DNA of 33,113 nt from Alphaproteobacteria bacterium (GTDB taxonomy: Bacteria > Pseudomonadota > Alphaproteobacteria > WRAU01 > Hepatincolaceae): NCBI GenBank assembly GCA_947460385.1, contig CANHGT010000006.1:1-33113 (forward strand), given 5' to 3'. The notes below the pieces were generated by a model, which was not told where the DNA came from, searched no databases, and saw only the letters and a list, made by a program, of their open reading frames with translations. Below, in pieces: positions 25,442-33,113 of the stretch (position 1 is the stretch's first letter; each line of letters opens with the position of its first letter). Both the position numbers and the translations under genes were made by a program.

Positions 25442-26236
25442 TTAGAACTTATATGTTAAAGCCACATAATGCCCAATACCTGTAGACTTAAATGATAATG
25501 TATCAGTTGCTACATTGTAGGTTGTATTATTTTTATAGTATCCCATATTCTTGAAAACTTTTAAACCATAACCAATGGCAAATTTGTCTTGAAAGTGAAA
25601 ATATAAACCTTGAAATGTTTGCAATTCATCTTCTGTTCTATTTATATCTTTAGCTATGTTATTTGCTGAAAAAATATAATTAAAATATCCTTGATAGGCA
25701 ATAAAGTTCTTTTCACTAAAATGATACAGTGGTTTAAACCAGCTTAAGTCTAACCTTATGCCATCAAAAGATTTTTCAGCACTAGAGCCAAAATCTTCAA
25801 ATTTATAAACTGTGTACACATTAAACCCTAGCCCAAAAATATTTGTTCCTAAACCAATTGATTCATGAAACAAGCCATTACCACCATCTACTAGGGAGGC
25901 AGTAGATATATAAAGATTTTTTAGAAATCCTGCATCAAACTCATATATTTTAAAACGAGGTTTTATTTCTAAAAATAAATTAGAAGCACCGTTATTGTCG
26001 GAATTTTTATTATGATAAGCATCTAAAATATCTACATAACCATATAATTCCATAATGCCTGAAGTGCCACCAAACTCTAACTCTATGTATTGATCGTTTT
26101 TATTGTTGTAAGGGTTCTTGGCATCCATGCCTGCCATAAAATTAATATTAAAGAATTTGTAGTCTTCCGCTCTAACAGTTTGTAAGTTCAACATAATTGA
26201 TAACACTATAACCATATATATGAAAATATTTCTCAT
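25442..26236 (-). CDS. tsx: Tsx/OmpK-like nucleoside-specific outer membrane channel
   Basis: Outer-membrane beta barrel that passes nucleosides. I chose the ATG at 26236 because GGAG sits just upstream; an upstream TTG frame start would include the ribosome site. The 264-residue product has a signal peptide (about 1-24, ending VRAED), then the family start FFNINFMAGMDAKNPY and YIELEFGGTSGIMELYGYVDILDA, alternating barrel strands and a C-terminal Phe (HYVALTYKF) as recognised by the BAM complex. Neighbouring gpt suggests that imported nucleosides feed base salvage. Confidence 0.85.
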   Translation of the reverse strand: MRNIFIYMVIVLSIMLNLQTVRAEDYKFFNINFMAGMDAKNPYNNKNDQYIELEFGGTSGIMELYGYVDILDAYHNKNSDNNGASNLFLEIKPRFKIYEFDAGFLKNLYISTASLVDGGNGLFHESIGLGTNIFGLGFNVYTVYKFEDFGSSAEKSFDGIRLDLSWFKPLYHFSEKNFIAYQGYFNYIFSANNIAKDINRTEDELQTFQGLYFHFQDKFAIGYGLKVFKNMGYYKNNTTYNVATDTLSFKSTGIGHYVALTYKF

Positions 26237-26284
26237 TTTTTTCTCCAATGACTAAGCTTGTTAAAACATTTTATGTACACAGAT

Positions 26285-26313
26285 ATTATATTGTTTCTAC
26301 TATAATAAAGCAA
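26285..26313 (-). promoter_or_regulatory. Candidate sigma-70 promoter for the Tsx-like gene
   Basis: Read on the minus strand: TTGCTT (26308-26313), 17-bp spacer, perfect TATAAT (26285-26290), about 50 bp before the ATG. Confidence 0.6.
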
Positions 26314-26321
26314 TGGATTTT

Positions 26322-27380
26322 TTATATTTTATCTTTATGTTGAAACAAGTAATTATTGGAAGCTAAGTCTTTTATTTTAACATAGCCTAATATTTCTAAA
26401 TAAGCAAAAACCCTCTCAATATTTTCGGGCATTATTTCTATAAAAATGATAGGCTTATATTTTAGTAATGTTTCTTTTGCTCCTTGTAATACTTCATACT
26501 CAAAGCGTTCTACATCACATTTTATAAAATCTATAGTAGGAGGATTTTCTTGTTGTATCACTTCATCTAATGATTGAATTTTGAGTTGTCCATGTTCAGA
26601 ATCTTCAGCTACATGAATATGTTGACTTCCAAAGTTGAGTAATCCACCGTACCAATCAGTGCGAGGATCAGAACTATGGTAAAAAGTACCAAAAGAGTTT
26701 GCTTTTCCTAAGGCAATATTGAATGTTTTGATATTGGAAATATGATTCAATTCTATGTTTTTTTGTAAGATATTAAAAACGTGTTCTTGAAGTTCAAATG
26801 CATAAATCATTTTAGCATTATTTTTTAAAGCAAAATACATGCTATGATTTCCGATATTAGCTCCAAGATCTAAAATTATAGCATTAGGTACAATATATTC
26901 TTCTAATAATTTTAATAATTTAAATTCAAAAAAATTATTGTTATCAACTATATCTCTACTTATAAGATCGGACGGATAATGAGGCAAATAAAATTTTACA
27001 CCACTACTATGATGAAAAATACCATCGGGCATGGAGATTCTTTTTAGTATAGATTCTAAGTAATTTTTAATTCCTCTACTATTATAGAAAATACCATCAG
27101 GCATTAAAATTAGGTCTTTAACTAATTTATCATTGCTTTTACTTATTATATTTAACTTTTCACTAATTTCACTAAGTAAATTTAACTTTTCATTGCTTTT
27201 ACTTATTATATTTAACTTTTCACTAATTTCACTAAGTAAATTTAACTTTTCAATGCTTTCAAATTTATCATTGATTTCATTCAACTTTCTTCGTGTTTTT
27301 TTAAATTGAACTGCAATAACATTTAGAGAGACAGCTACCAGTGTAATTAGTATGCATATTAAAATAATTATAAAGAACAT
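26322..27380 (-). CDS. FkbM-family methyltransferase with membrane anchor and coiled-coil repeats
   Basis: FkbM proteins are SAM-dependent O-methyltransferases, often acting on surface glycans or secondary metabolites. The 352-residue product begins with one membrane segment (about 2-25), then a coiled coil (30-88) with two 20-residue repeats, KLNLLSEISEKLNIISKSNE at 45-64 and nearly the same at 65-84. Next is a duplicated MPDGIF...SxGxKxYL segment (from 93 and 117); the second copy is the normal FkbM N-terminal segment (SSGVKFYLPHYPSDLI). The catalytic fold follows from about 165: LDLGANIGNHSMYF (motif I), YAFELQ, NIALG, IDFIKCDVERFEYEVLQGA and a closing EI. The anchor and repeats are additions to the family core. 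Confidence 0.9.
   Translation of the reverse strand: MFFIIILICILITLVAVSLNVIAVQFKKTRRKLNEINDKFESIEKLNLLSEISEKLNIISKSNEKLNLLSEISEKLNIISKSNDKLVKDLILMPDGIFYNSRGIKNYLESILKRISMPDGIFHHSSGVKFYLPHYPSDLISRDIVDNNNFFEFKLLKLLEEYIVPNAIILDLGANIGNHSMYFALKNNAKMIYAFELQEHVFNILQKNIELNHISNIKTFNIALGKANSFGTFYHSSDPRTDWYGGLLNFGSQHIHVAEDSEHGQLKIQSLDEVIQQENPPTIDFIKCDVERFEYEVLQGAKETLLKYKPIIFIEIMPENIERVFAYLEILGYVKIKDLASNNYLFQHKDKI
27130..27250 (-). repeat. Exact 60-bp tandem repeat inside the FkbM gene
   Basis: Positions 27131-27190 and 27191-27250 are identical base for base, and a third copy starts but diverges after a few bases (27251-27260). The unit is 60 bp, so copy-number change adds or removes 20 residues of coiled coil without a frameshift. 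Confidence 0.95.
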
Positions 27381-27447
27381 TGTATTTTTCCAATAAATTG
27401 TATAATATGTTATATAATATCATTAAATTTATAAAATATCAATTTGA

Positions 27448-27475
27448 TTGTTTTTAATAAAAAATATAGTAAAAT
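27448..27475 (+). promoter_or_regulatory. Candidate promoter for the lipoprotein-trhP transcript
   Basis: TTGTTT (27448-27453), 16-bp spacer, TAAAAT (27470-27475), about 50 bp before the ATG at 27526. Moderate match in a very AT-rich gap. Confidence 0.35.
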
Positions 27476-27525
27476 ATAATAAATTTATATATCCAAAGAA
27501 AGCCTATTTATTTAAGGAAAAGTTT

Positions 27526-28116
27526 ATGATTATGAAATCACCGCAAATATCATTATTATTACTTCTTTTTTTACTTTCGGCTTGTAGCTTTAGAAACATG
27601 ATTCCTAGCAATGCTGAACAAGTTCGTAAATATAATCAAACCCTTGTAGACTTACCAAAAATCAATCAAATGGCTCAATGTATTAATCAATTTAGCACTT
27701 ATAACACCTCACCATCACTTGGTGATAATATTGGCACATGCACATTTTTAATAGGTCATGTTATTCAAGTAAATGATGATGGTTCGTATCTTATAGATAA
27801 CACGGGAGAGTTAGAACTTTCTATGGATAAATATGGAAATCCTATTACTAAAATGATGTTTTTTAGAAATCAAGACTTACACAAAAAATTAACTTTTCAA
27901 TTAATTGGCTATCCAAAAGATAGAATGAAAACAGGTGATCAGATTAATCTTTTTTATATCCAAAAAATTAAAGGCAAATATACCTATAAAACAGCACTAT
28001 CTGTAATTAACGATGTGAATGTGTACGAATATATTACATCTTTTAATCAAGATTTAGAAGTAGTAAATATTAATAAAAAATACAATAAATTTAAAGAATA
28101 CAAAGAAATTAAATAA
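27526..28116 (+). CDS. Putative lipoprotein of unknown function
   Basis: I chose the ATG at 27526 (196 residues) because AAGGA is 7 bp upstream and a clean lipoprotein signal follows, with the lipobox LSAC (Cys20); the longer in-frame start at 27448 overlaps the promoter. The mature part has two Cys (AQC and GTC regions), beta-strand-like stretches (CTFLIGHVIQVNDDGSYLI, LTFQLIGYPKDRM) that could form a small OB-like barrel, and a polar tail. No family recognised. It stops 3 bp before the U32 gene, so the two are co-transcribed. Confidence 0.7.
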   Translation: MIMKSPQISLLLLLFLLSACSFRNMIPSNAEQVRKYNQTLVDLPKINQMAQCINQFSTYNTSPSLGDNIGTCTFLIGHVIQVNDDGSYLIDNTGELELSMDKYGNPITKMMFFRNQDLHKKLTFQLIGYPKDRMKTGDQINLFYIQKIKGKYTYKTALSVINDVNVYEYITSFNQDLEVVNINKKYNKFKEYKEIK

Positions 28117-28119
28117 TTT

Positions 28120-29733
28120 ATGAAAAAAACTGAACTTTTAAGCCCCGGCGGAAACCTTAATAAAATTAAAACGGCATTGTTATATGGTGCAGATTCCATT
28201 TACGCTGGTACTCCTGATATGTCTTTAAGATCTAAATCTGAACTATCTCTTACAGACTTAGAACAAGTTTCCTATATTACTAAGGCTAATAATAAAAAGC
28301 TTTATTTAACTTTAAATCTGTTTTCTCACAATAAAGATATTGAAAAGTTGCCAGCATTTTTAGAAACTATTGCTAAAATTAATCCCGATGGCTTATTAAT
28401 TGCCGACCCGGGTATTTTCTCATACTTTAGAGAAAATATGCCATCTATGAACTTACATATTTCTACCCAAGCTAATGTTTGTTCGTCTTTATCTGTTGAC
28501 TATTGGAAAAAGCAGGGAGCCTCATTGTGTGTAATGGCTCGTGAATTAAGTTTTCAAGAAATTAAAGAAGTAAAAGAAGATTGCAAAGACATTAAAATAG
28601 AAATTTTTGTACATGGTGCCATGTGTATGACTTATTCGGGAAGGTGTTTGCTTTCTAATTATATGGCAGAACGTGGTGCAAATCAAGGTAGTTGTGCCCA
28701 TAGTTGCCGTTGGAATTACAAAATGAAAGCTCGTCTTAAAAACGAGAAAATGTTTGAATTAGATATAAATGATGAAAACAGAGATCTTTTTGAGTTTTAC
28801 CTAGAAGAAGAATTTAGAGAAAATGAGTATTTTCCAATAGAAGAAGATGATTTTGGTTCATATATTTTAAATTCAAAAGATTTATGCCTTATGCCTGTTT
28901 TGAATGAATATTTAAACATTGGCATAGATACTTTAAAAATAGAAGGGCGTAATAAAAGTGAATACTATGTGGCAATGGCTACAAAATCTTATAGATATGC
29001 CATAGATAGTTGGTATAAAGACCCTGTTAATTGGAATTATAAAGAATATTTAGATGAGTTAAACACTCTACAAAATAGGGGCTACACCTTAGGGTTTCAT
29101 AACAATAAATTAACCAACTTAGCGCATAATTATAATATTAGCAACACTGTTAGCACCTATATGTTTGCTGGCATTGTTATGGATTATATAGATGATCATT
29201 TAATTCTTGAAATTAAAAACTTTTTAGCTTCGGGCGATGTCCTTGAATTTGTGAGTCCTTTTACCATTGAGCCTATTCGTTTAAGGTTATATGAGTTTAC
29301 AGATTTTGAAACTGGCAAGGTGCAAAGTAGAATATCACCTGGAAAAGCGCATCAGTGCATTAAAATACCGCTTCAAGCTTTTGACCATGAAGATAAATCT
29401 AAAATTAAAGAATTTTTACCAAAACACACTGTTGTAAGAAAAGAGAATTTAAGCAATGAGTTTGCTTTATTTGTAAAGCATAATGTTCAGTCATTTAAAG
29501 TAGAAAACAATGTAGCAAATACATCAGGGCTAACATCTATTCAAAATGAAATAGACAAACTTGGTGGTGAAAATAGTTCCCATAAAGCTCCAAAAACGGG
29601 TTTAGATGGCTGTTGTTCTAAGGGTTGCAATGGTTGTTTAAATTTTTGGCATGATGATAAATATGCTAAATTAAGAGAAAAACTTAATAATAAAAAGCTT
29701 GGTGAAATGTTAATTAAAAACATAGATTTTTAA
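28120..29733 (+). CDS. trhP: TrhP-type U32 family protein (tRNA hydroxylation)
   Basis: Related to E. coli YegQ/TrhP, needed for 5-hydroxyuridine at the tRNA wobble base; older annotations call it a collagenase-like protease. Family features: LLSPGGNLNKIKTALLYGAD at the start, the U32 signature EIFVHGAMCMTYSGRCLLS (161-179), and cysteines 169, 176, 192 and 196 that probably bind an iron-sulfur cluster, then NSKDLCLM, LKIEGRNKSEYY and RGYTLGF. It is 537 residues, longer than YegQ (about 450), because of a C-terminal extension with CCSKGCNGC (498-506) and FWHDDKYAKLREKL. I prefer TrhP over the paralogous RlhA and UbiU/UbiV on the YegQ-like YSGRCLLS and NQGSCAHSCRW spacing. Confidence 0.87.
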   Translation: MKKTELLSPGGNLNKIKTALLYGADSIYAGTPDMSLRSKSELSLTDLEQVSYITKANNKKLYLTLNLFSHNKDIEKLPAFLETIAKINPDGLLIADPGIFSYFRENMPSMNLHISTQANVCSSLSVDYWKKQGASLCVMARELSFQEIKEVKEDCKDIKIEIFVHGAMCMTYSGRCLLSNYMAERGANQGSCAHSCRWNYKMKARLKNEKMFELDINDENRDLFEFYLEEEFRENEYFPIEEDDFGSYILNSKDLCLMPVLNEYLNIGIDTLKIEGRNKSEYYVAMATKSYRYAIDSWYKDPVNWNYKEYLDELNTLQNRGYTLGFHNNKLTNLAHNYNISNTVSTYMFAGIVMDYIDDHLILEIKNFLASGDVLEFVSPFTIEPIRLRLYEFTDFETGKVQSRISPGKAHQCIKIPLQAFDHEDKSKIKEFLPKHTVVRKENLSNEFALFVKHNVQSFKVENNVANTSGLTSIQNEIDKLGGENSSHKAPKTGLDGCCSKGCNGCLNFWHDDKYAKLREKLNNKKLGEMLIKNIDF

Positions 29734-29797
29734 TTAACATGACAAGAGAACATAATTAATATATAGTTATATTAATAAAAATGAAGGCTTTATAATT

Positions 29798-30787
29798 ATG
29801 TTCAAAAAAATAGTATCGCATACAGTAAAATTTGTATTGCATACACTAAAGTTTATGCCCGTAGCAGCAACAGGTTTAGGCTTAGGGATTGTTAATATTG
29901 GTATTTTATTAAGCTTGTTTTTAAATAGTATCATTCCCAGTGTTGTTGGTTTAGTTATTTGCTTATTATTTATTAGTAAGATATTTCTAAAAAATGTTTT
30001 ACACTTCAGGCATTTTATTAGTGAATTAAGAAATCCTTTAGTAGCAAGCTTTATTCCTACTATCAGTATGGCAATTATGTCTATGGCTGTTGTTGTGGCT
30101 TATTTTTCTATAGATGTAGCACGTTATGTATGGTATTTTGGTTTTGTATTACATATTCTTTTATTAATGTCGTTTATTTATCATTGTATTACAGTTTTTG
30201 ATTTAAAACGTATTGTGCCAAGTTGGTTTGTACCTCCTATTGGTTTGGTTGTGGCTTCGGTTTCAGGAGTACCCTTAGGATTTCAAGAAATTGCTCAAGT
30301 TGTTTTTGTTTTTGGTTTTACCGTGTTATTTTGTTTAATGCCTATTGTTTTGTATCGCATTATTTTTAGCCGAATGATTAAACGTCAAGTAATGCCAACT
30401 TTTGGTATTATTGGGGCTCCCATTAACTTGTGTTTGGCTGGATATTTAACCGCTTTTGATAACTTAAATCCATTGCTATTAAATTTTTTAGTGAATTTAG
30501 GAGTATCTACAACAGCATTAGTTTATATATCTTTCTTTTATTTAAGACAATTAGCTTTTACGCCTTTGTTTGCATCTTACACTTTCCCTTTGGCAGTAGG
30601 GGCAATTGCCATGTTTAAATATTCCCAGTATTTAGCTAAGCAAGGTTTGGAATATTCACAATTATTTTATTATATTTCTTTGTTTGAAACTGTAGTAGCC
30701 TGTTTTATTATATCTTATGTGTTATATAAGTTGTTGGGTCATATTTATGATGTAATAGTAAAAGAACATTCTTCTGATGCTATATAG
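29798..30787 (+). CDS. TDT family transporter (TehA/SLAC1-like)
   Basis: Polytopic inner-membrane protein of 329 residues with about ten helices. The family includes TehA (tellurite resistance), yeast Mae1 (malate) and plant SLAC1 (anion channel). Supporting pieces are FMPVAATGLGLGIVN in the first helix and PSWFVPPIGLVVASVSGVP in the middle, close to the TehA pattern. The substrate cannot be read from sequence. It follows trhP after 64 bp on the same strand. Confidence 0.85.
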   Translation: MFKKIVSHTVKFVLHTLKFMPVAATGLGLGIVNIGILLSLFLNSIIPSVVGLVICLLFISKIFLKNVLHFRHFISELRNPLVASFIPTISMAIMSMAVVVAYFSIDVARYVWYFGFVLHILLLMSFIYHCITVFDLKRIVPSWFVPPIGLVVASVSGVPLGFQEIAQVVFVFGFTVLFCLMPIVLYRIIFSRMIKRQVMPTFGIIGAPINLCLAGYLTAFDNLNPLLLNFLVNLGVSTTALVYISFFYLRQLAFTPLFASYTFPLAVGAIAMFKYSQYLAKQGLEYSQLFYYISLFETVVACFIISYVLYKLLGHIYDVIVKEHSSDAI

Positions 30788-30869
30788 TTAAATTTTATGT
30801 TTACTTATAAGCCAAAACATGTTATTATTAATACTTAAGAATAAAATCAATCCATTTAAGTTATAAATC

Positions 30870-32456
30870 ATGTTCAGCAAAATATATAGTACATTTAAAA
30901 TTGAATTAAGTTTTATAAAAGAAGCTTTAGTTTCATTAAAAAATCACGCAAGTGCCGATTTAAAAGTAAATGGTGTTTGGTACGCCTTTATTTTCGCCAT
31001 ATTATTCATATTTTTAAGAGAGTTGGTGCTTGATACTATTGCCTATAACGACTATTTTACTTCATTTACTCATTTATATAATAAATCATTTAATAAGATG
31101 GGGTTTAAGAATTGGTTCATTTTAGATGACCAAAGATTTATGTTTTATCTATGGGCATGGTTTGTTAATTCTGTAAAATTACCACTTGGTGTTATAGTAT
31201 TTATTTTTATATTTTTTGCATATATTAACAGTATTTTATTGTTATATATAATAGAGTTATTAGGAAAAATTCAGTTAAATTTATTTATAAAGTTATCATT
31301 TATAATATTGTACTTTTTAATTATTATGAGTTTTTTAAAAGGAGATTATTTTTTAGGTTATTTAGGTTGTTCTGCATACTTAAGTATATCTAACTTATGG
31401 ATGTTCTTGTTTTTATTGTTTTGCTACATTACACTCACATCATTTTATAGTAATAACATTAATTATGTAAGTAGCTTAATAGTAGGTATAACGGGTTCTT
31501 GCATTGTAGGAAGTTATAGTGCTGGTTTATTTCATATATTTTATTTATTACTTTTTGCTTTTTTATATGAATATTTTTATATAAATAAAAAACACAATAT
31601 AAAAGAGCTTATAACAAGAATAATAAAATATCTTATTATATTAATATTAATTTTAATGTTTTTAAGGCTAATAAATGCTTATATTCTTGGAAGCTTTGAT
31701 GTTGGCTCTCCTGATTATAGAAAATTAAATCATTTATCTTTTAAAGATATAATAAGATTTTGCTTAAGAGCATTAAGGCAAGTTATAAGTGAGAAATATA
31801 TTGTTGCATTAATTCCATTATTTATTTTGGCAGTATGTAAAATCACAACAAATAATATATGGAGAGGCGTATTATTAGTAATATTGTTTTTGTCTATCTA
31901 TATAGTATTTATTCCAGAATTGTTATTAAAACAAACTGGGGCAACTATTAGGTTATATGCTGTGTTTATATACATATCATATATTATGCTTGTTTGTTTA
32001 ATATTATATAGACATAGTAAAATATATTTATATTTAGGTATTTTGGTTACAGTATTAAATTTATGTTTTTTTAATAAATTTATTAAAAATATTGAAGAAG
32101 TACAGAAACTTAATAAAACAAACACTTATACTATTGAAAATATAAATAGAGAATATAAAGCATTATGCCCCACTATGGATTGTCAGTTACTTTTGCTAGC
32201 TGATGTTACATTATTAGAAAATCAAAATAATTTTTATTTGCCAACTTGGTGGGTTCTTGATGTTGATAATAATCTTATAATAAAAGGAATGACTGGCAAC
32301 CCCCATCATTACCGTTATATGTCTGATATGAAAGATAAAAAATTAAAAGCTATATGGGAAGAAAAAAGTAAATTAGGTATTAGATACCCAATGGAAGGCA
32401 GTATAATAAAAGCAGTTAATGATAATGGTAAAACTGTAATTATTGTTTTTGTTTAA
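30870..32456 (+). CDS. Large polytopic membrane protein, possible GT-C/GtrII-like glycosyltransferase
   Basis: The 528-residue product has about eleven to twelve membrane helices (from residue 38 to about 405), then a soluble C-terminal domain of about 120 residues. The first external loop has AYNDYF and, about 25 residues on, a patterned aromatic segment, which resembles the acidic first loop of GtrII-type and other GT-C enzymes; this is weak. It is followed 14 bp later by a family 2 glycosyltransferase gene, the usual GtrA/GtrB-like partner that makes the lipid-linked donor. I do not recognise it with certainty; another reading is a DUF6056-like membrane protein. The likely role is decoration of surface polysaccharide. 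Confidence 0.6.
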   Translation: MFSKIYSTFKIELSFIKEALVSLKNHASADLKVNGVWYAFIFAILFIFLRELVLDTIAYNDYFTSFTHLYNKSFNKMGFKNWFILDDQRFMFYLWAWFVNSVKLPLGVIVFIFIFFAYINSILLLYIIELLGKIQLNLFIKLSFIILYFLIIMSFLKGDYFLGYLGCSAYLSISNLWMFLFLLFCYITLTSFYSNNINYVSSLIVGITGSCIVGSYSAGLFHIFYLLLFAFLYEYFYINKKHNIKELITRIIKYLIILILILMFLRLINAYILGSFDVGSPDYRKLNHLSFKDIIRFCLRALRQVISEKYIVALIPLFILAVCKITTNNIWRGVLLVILFLSIYIVFIPELLLKQTGATIRLYAVFIYISYIMLVCLILYRHSKIYLYLGILVTVLNLCFFNKFIKNIEEVQKLNKTNTYTIENINREYKALCPTMDCQLLLLADVTLLENQNNFYLPTWWVLDVDNNLIIKGMTGNPHHYRYMSDMKDKKLKAIWEEKSKLGIRYPMEGSIIKAVNDNGKTVIIVFV

Positions 32457-32470
32457 TAAATTAAGGTGTA

Positions 32471-33113
32471 ATGACTTTGAATAACCTAGTGATAGTAGTT
32501 CCATGTTACAATGAGCAAGATAATATAGAGCAATTAATACACGACTATACAGATATAGTTAATAAAACGGGTGCTTTATTGTTACTTATTGACGATGGTT
32601 CTAAAGATGGCACTGTAAAGAAAATAGAGTCTTTAAAGCATTTATGTAATATAGAATTAGTAAAGAAAAATAATAGTGGACATGGTGCAACCATTAGATT
32701 TGGTTATGACTATGCCATTAAACATGGTTATGAATATATATTTCAAATAGATTCTGATAATCAGATTGATAGTAATATATTTTGGCAATTATATGATAAA
32801 AGATTAAATTACGATTTTATTCTAGGGCGTAGGGTTACTAGAGAAGATGGATTTTTTAGGCTTCTTACCACAAGTTCTTTTATTAATTTTTTGGACGTTT
32901 GTTAAAGATGCTAATTGTCCTTTTAGAATAATGAAAGTAGCTACGGTTGCTGAAATTTTGCCGTTTATTCCTGAAAACTACAATTTAACCAATGTGGCTC
33001 TTACCACAATTGCTACTAAGCAAAAAAGAAAAATGATGTATATTGATGTTATATTCAAAAACAGAGAGCATGGTGTAAATAGCATAAATATGATTAAAAT
33101 ATTCAAAATAGGC
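32471..33113 (+). pseudogene. Family 2 glycosyltransferase, frameshifted and cut by the window end
   Basis: The first 144 codons (32471-32905) encode a GT2 catalytic domain: VVPCYNEQDN, LLIDDGSKDGT, the DSD metal motif in FQIDSDNQID, and ILGRRVTREDGFFR. That frame ends at a TAA after a T6 run (32887-32892). In the next frame, from about 32893, translation reads WTFVKDANCPFRIMK and stays open to the end of the window, matching the expected continuation (KDAN.PFR) of polyprenol-phosphate glycosyltransferases. One T fewer in the run would join the two frames. It may be a true pseudogene, a slippage-tolerant gene or an assembly error. The partner is the upstream membrane protein. Confidence 0.8.

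Overview
The window is a strongly AT-rich stretch of an alphaproteobacterial chromosome. Several markers point to that class: an NDUFA12-type complex I accessory protein, next to MlaD-like MCE proteins and a DUF2155 protein; LpxI (not LpxH) in a skp-lpxD-fabZ-lpxA-lpxI lipid A cluster; an xseB-ispA-dxs operon; and an alphaproteobacterial-style RecO. The low GC, short intergenic regions, lean gene versions, salvage genes and long A/T tracts suggest a host-associated lineage such as Rickettsiales, Holosporales or Hepatincola-like bacteria. That placement is inference; no rRNA is present to settle it. I see no tRNA, rRNA, CRISPR array, insertion sequence or prophage.

Layout. Positions 1-467 are non-coding and hold the most unusual structure here: an array of small perfect hairpins in modules of about 65 bp, carried on a 197-bp tandem duplication. 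Next, on the minus strand, are a small unknown gene with its own terminator, a divergent methyltransferase-like gene, metG and recO; metG and recO overlap. Positions 4169-8938 (plus) carry aspS, xseB, ispA and dxs. Positions 9109-12101 (plus) carry an unknown lipoprotein, NDUFA12, two tandem MCE genes and a DUF2155 gene, an envelope/respiration cluster. A two-TM, coiled-coil, TPR protein follows. Then come a fluoride channel and a lipoprotein on the minus strand, upp (minus), a possible 29-residue membrane microprotein with rpiB, and rpsD with a structured leader and strong terminator, then a CorA-type transporter (plus). The lipid A cluster runs on the minus strand from 21966 to 18195, divergent from lipA and a SPOR-domain D-Ala-D-Ala carboxypeptidase. 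gpt and a Tsx-like nucleoside porin converge on a shared terminator. An FkbM methyltransferase with an exact 60-bp internal tandem repeat is divergent from a lipoprotein, a TrhP-type U32 protein, a TDT/TehA transporter, a large polytopic membrane protein and a family 2 glycosyltransferase. The last gene is split by a frameshift at a T6 run and runs off the window.

Functionally the window mixes housekeeping (aminoacylation, repair, isoprenoid precursors, lipoate, S4) with envelope building (lipid A, Skp, MCE lipid transport, peptidoglycan trimming, surface glycosylation) and base or nucleoside uptake and salvage (tsx, upp, gpt). Promoters resembling sigma-70 sites with 16-18 bp spacers can be placed before several transcription units. 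The best candidates for something undescribed are the hairpin array at the left edge, the TPR membrane protein, the unknown lipoprotein at the head of the NDUFA12/MCE operon, the 29-residue reading frame before rpiB, and the frameshifted glycosyltransferase.
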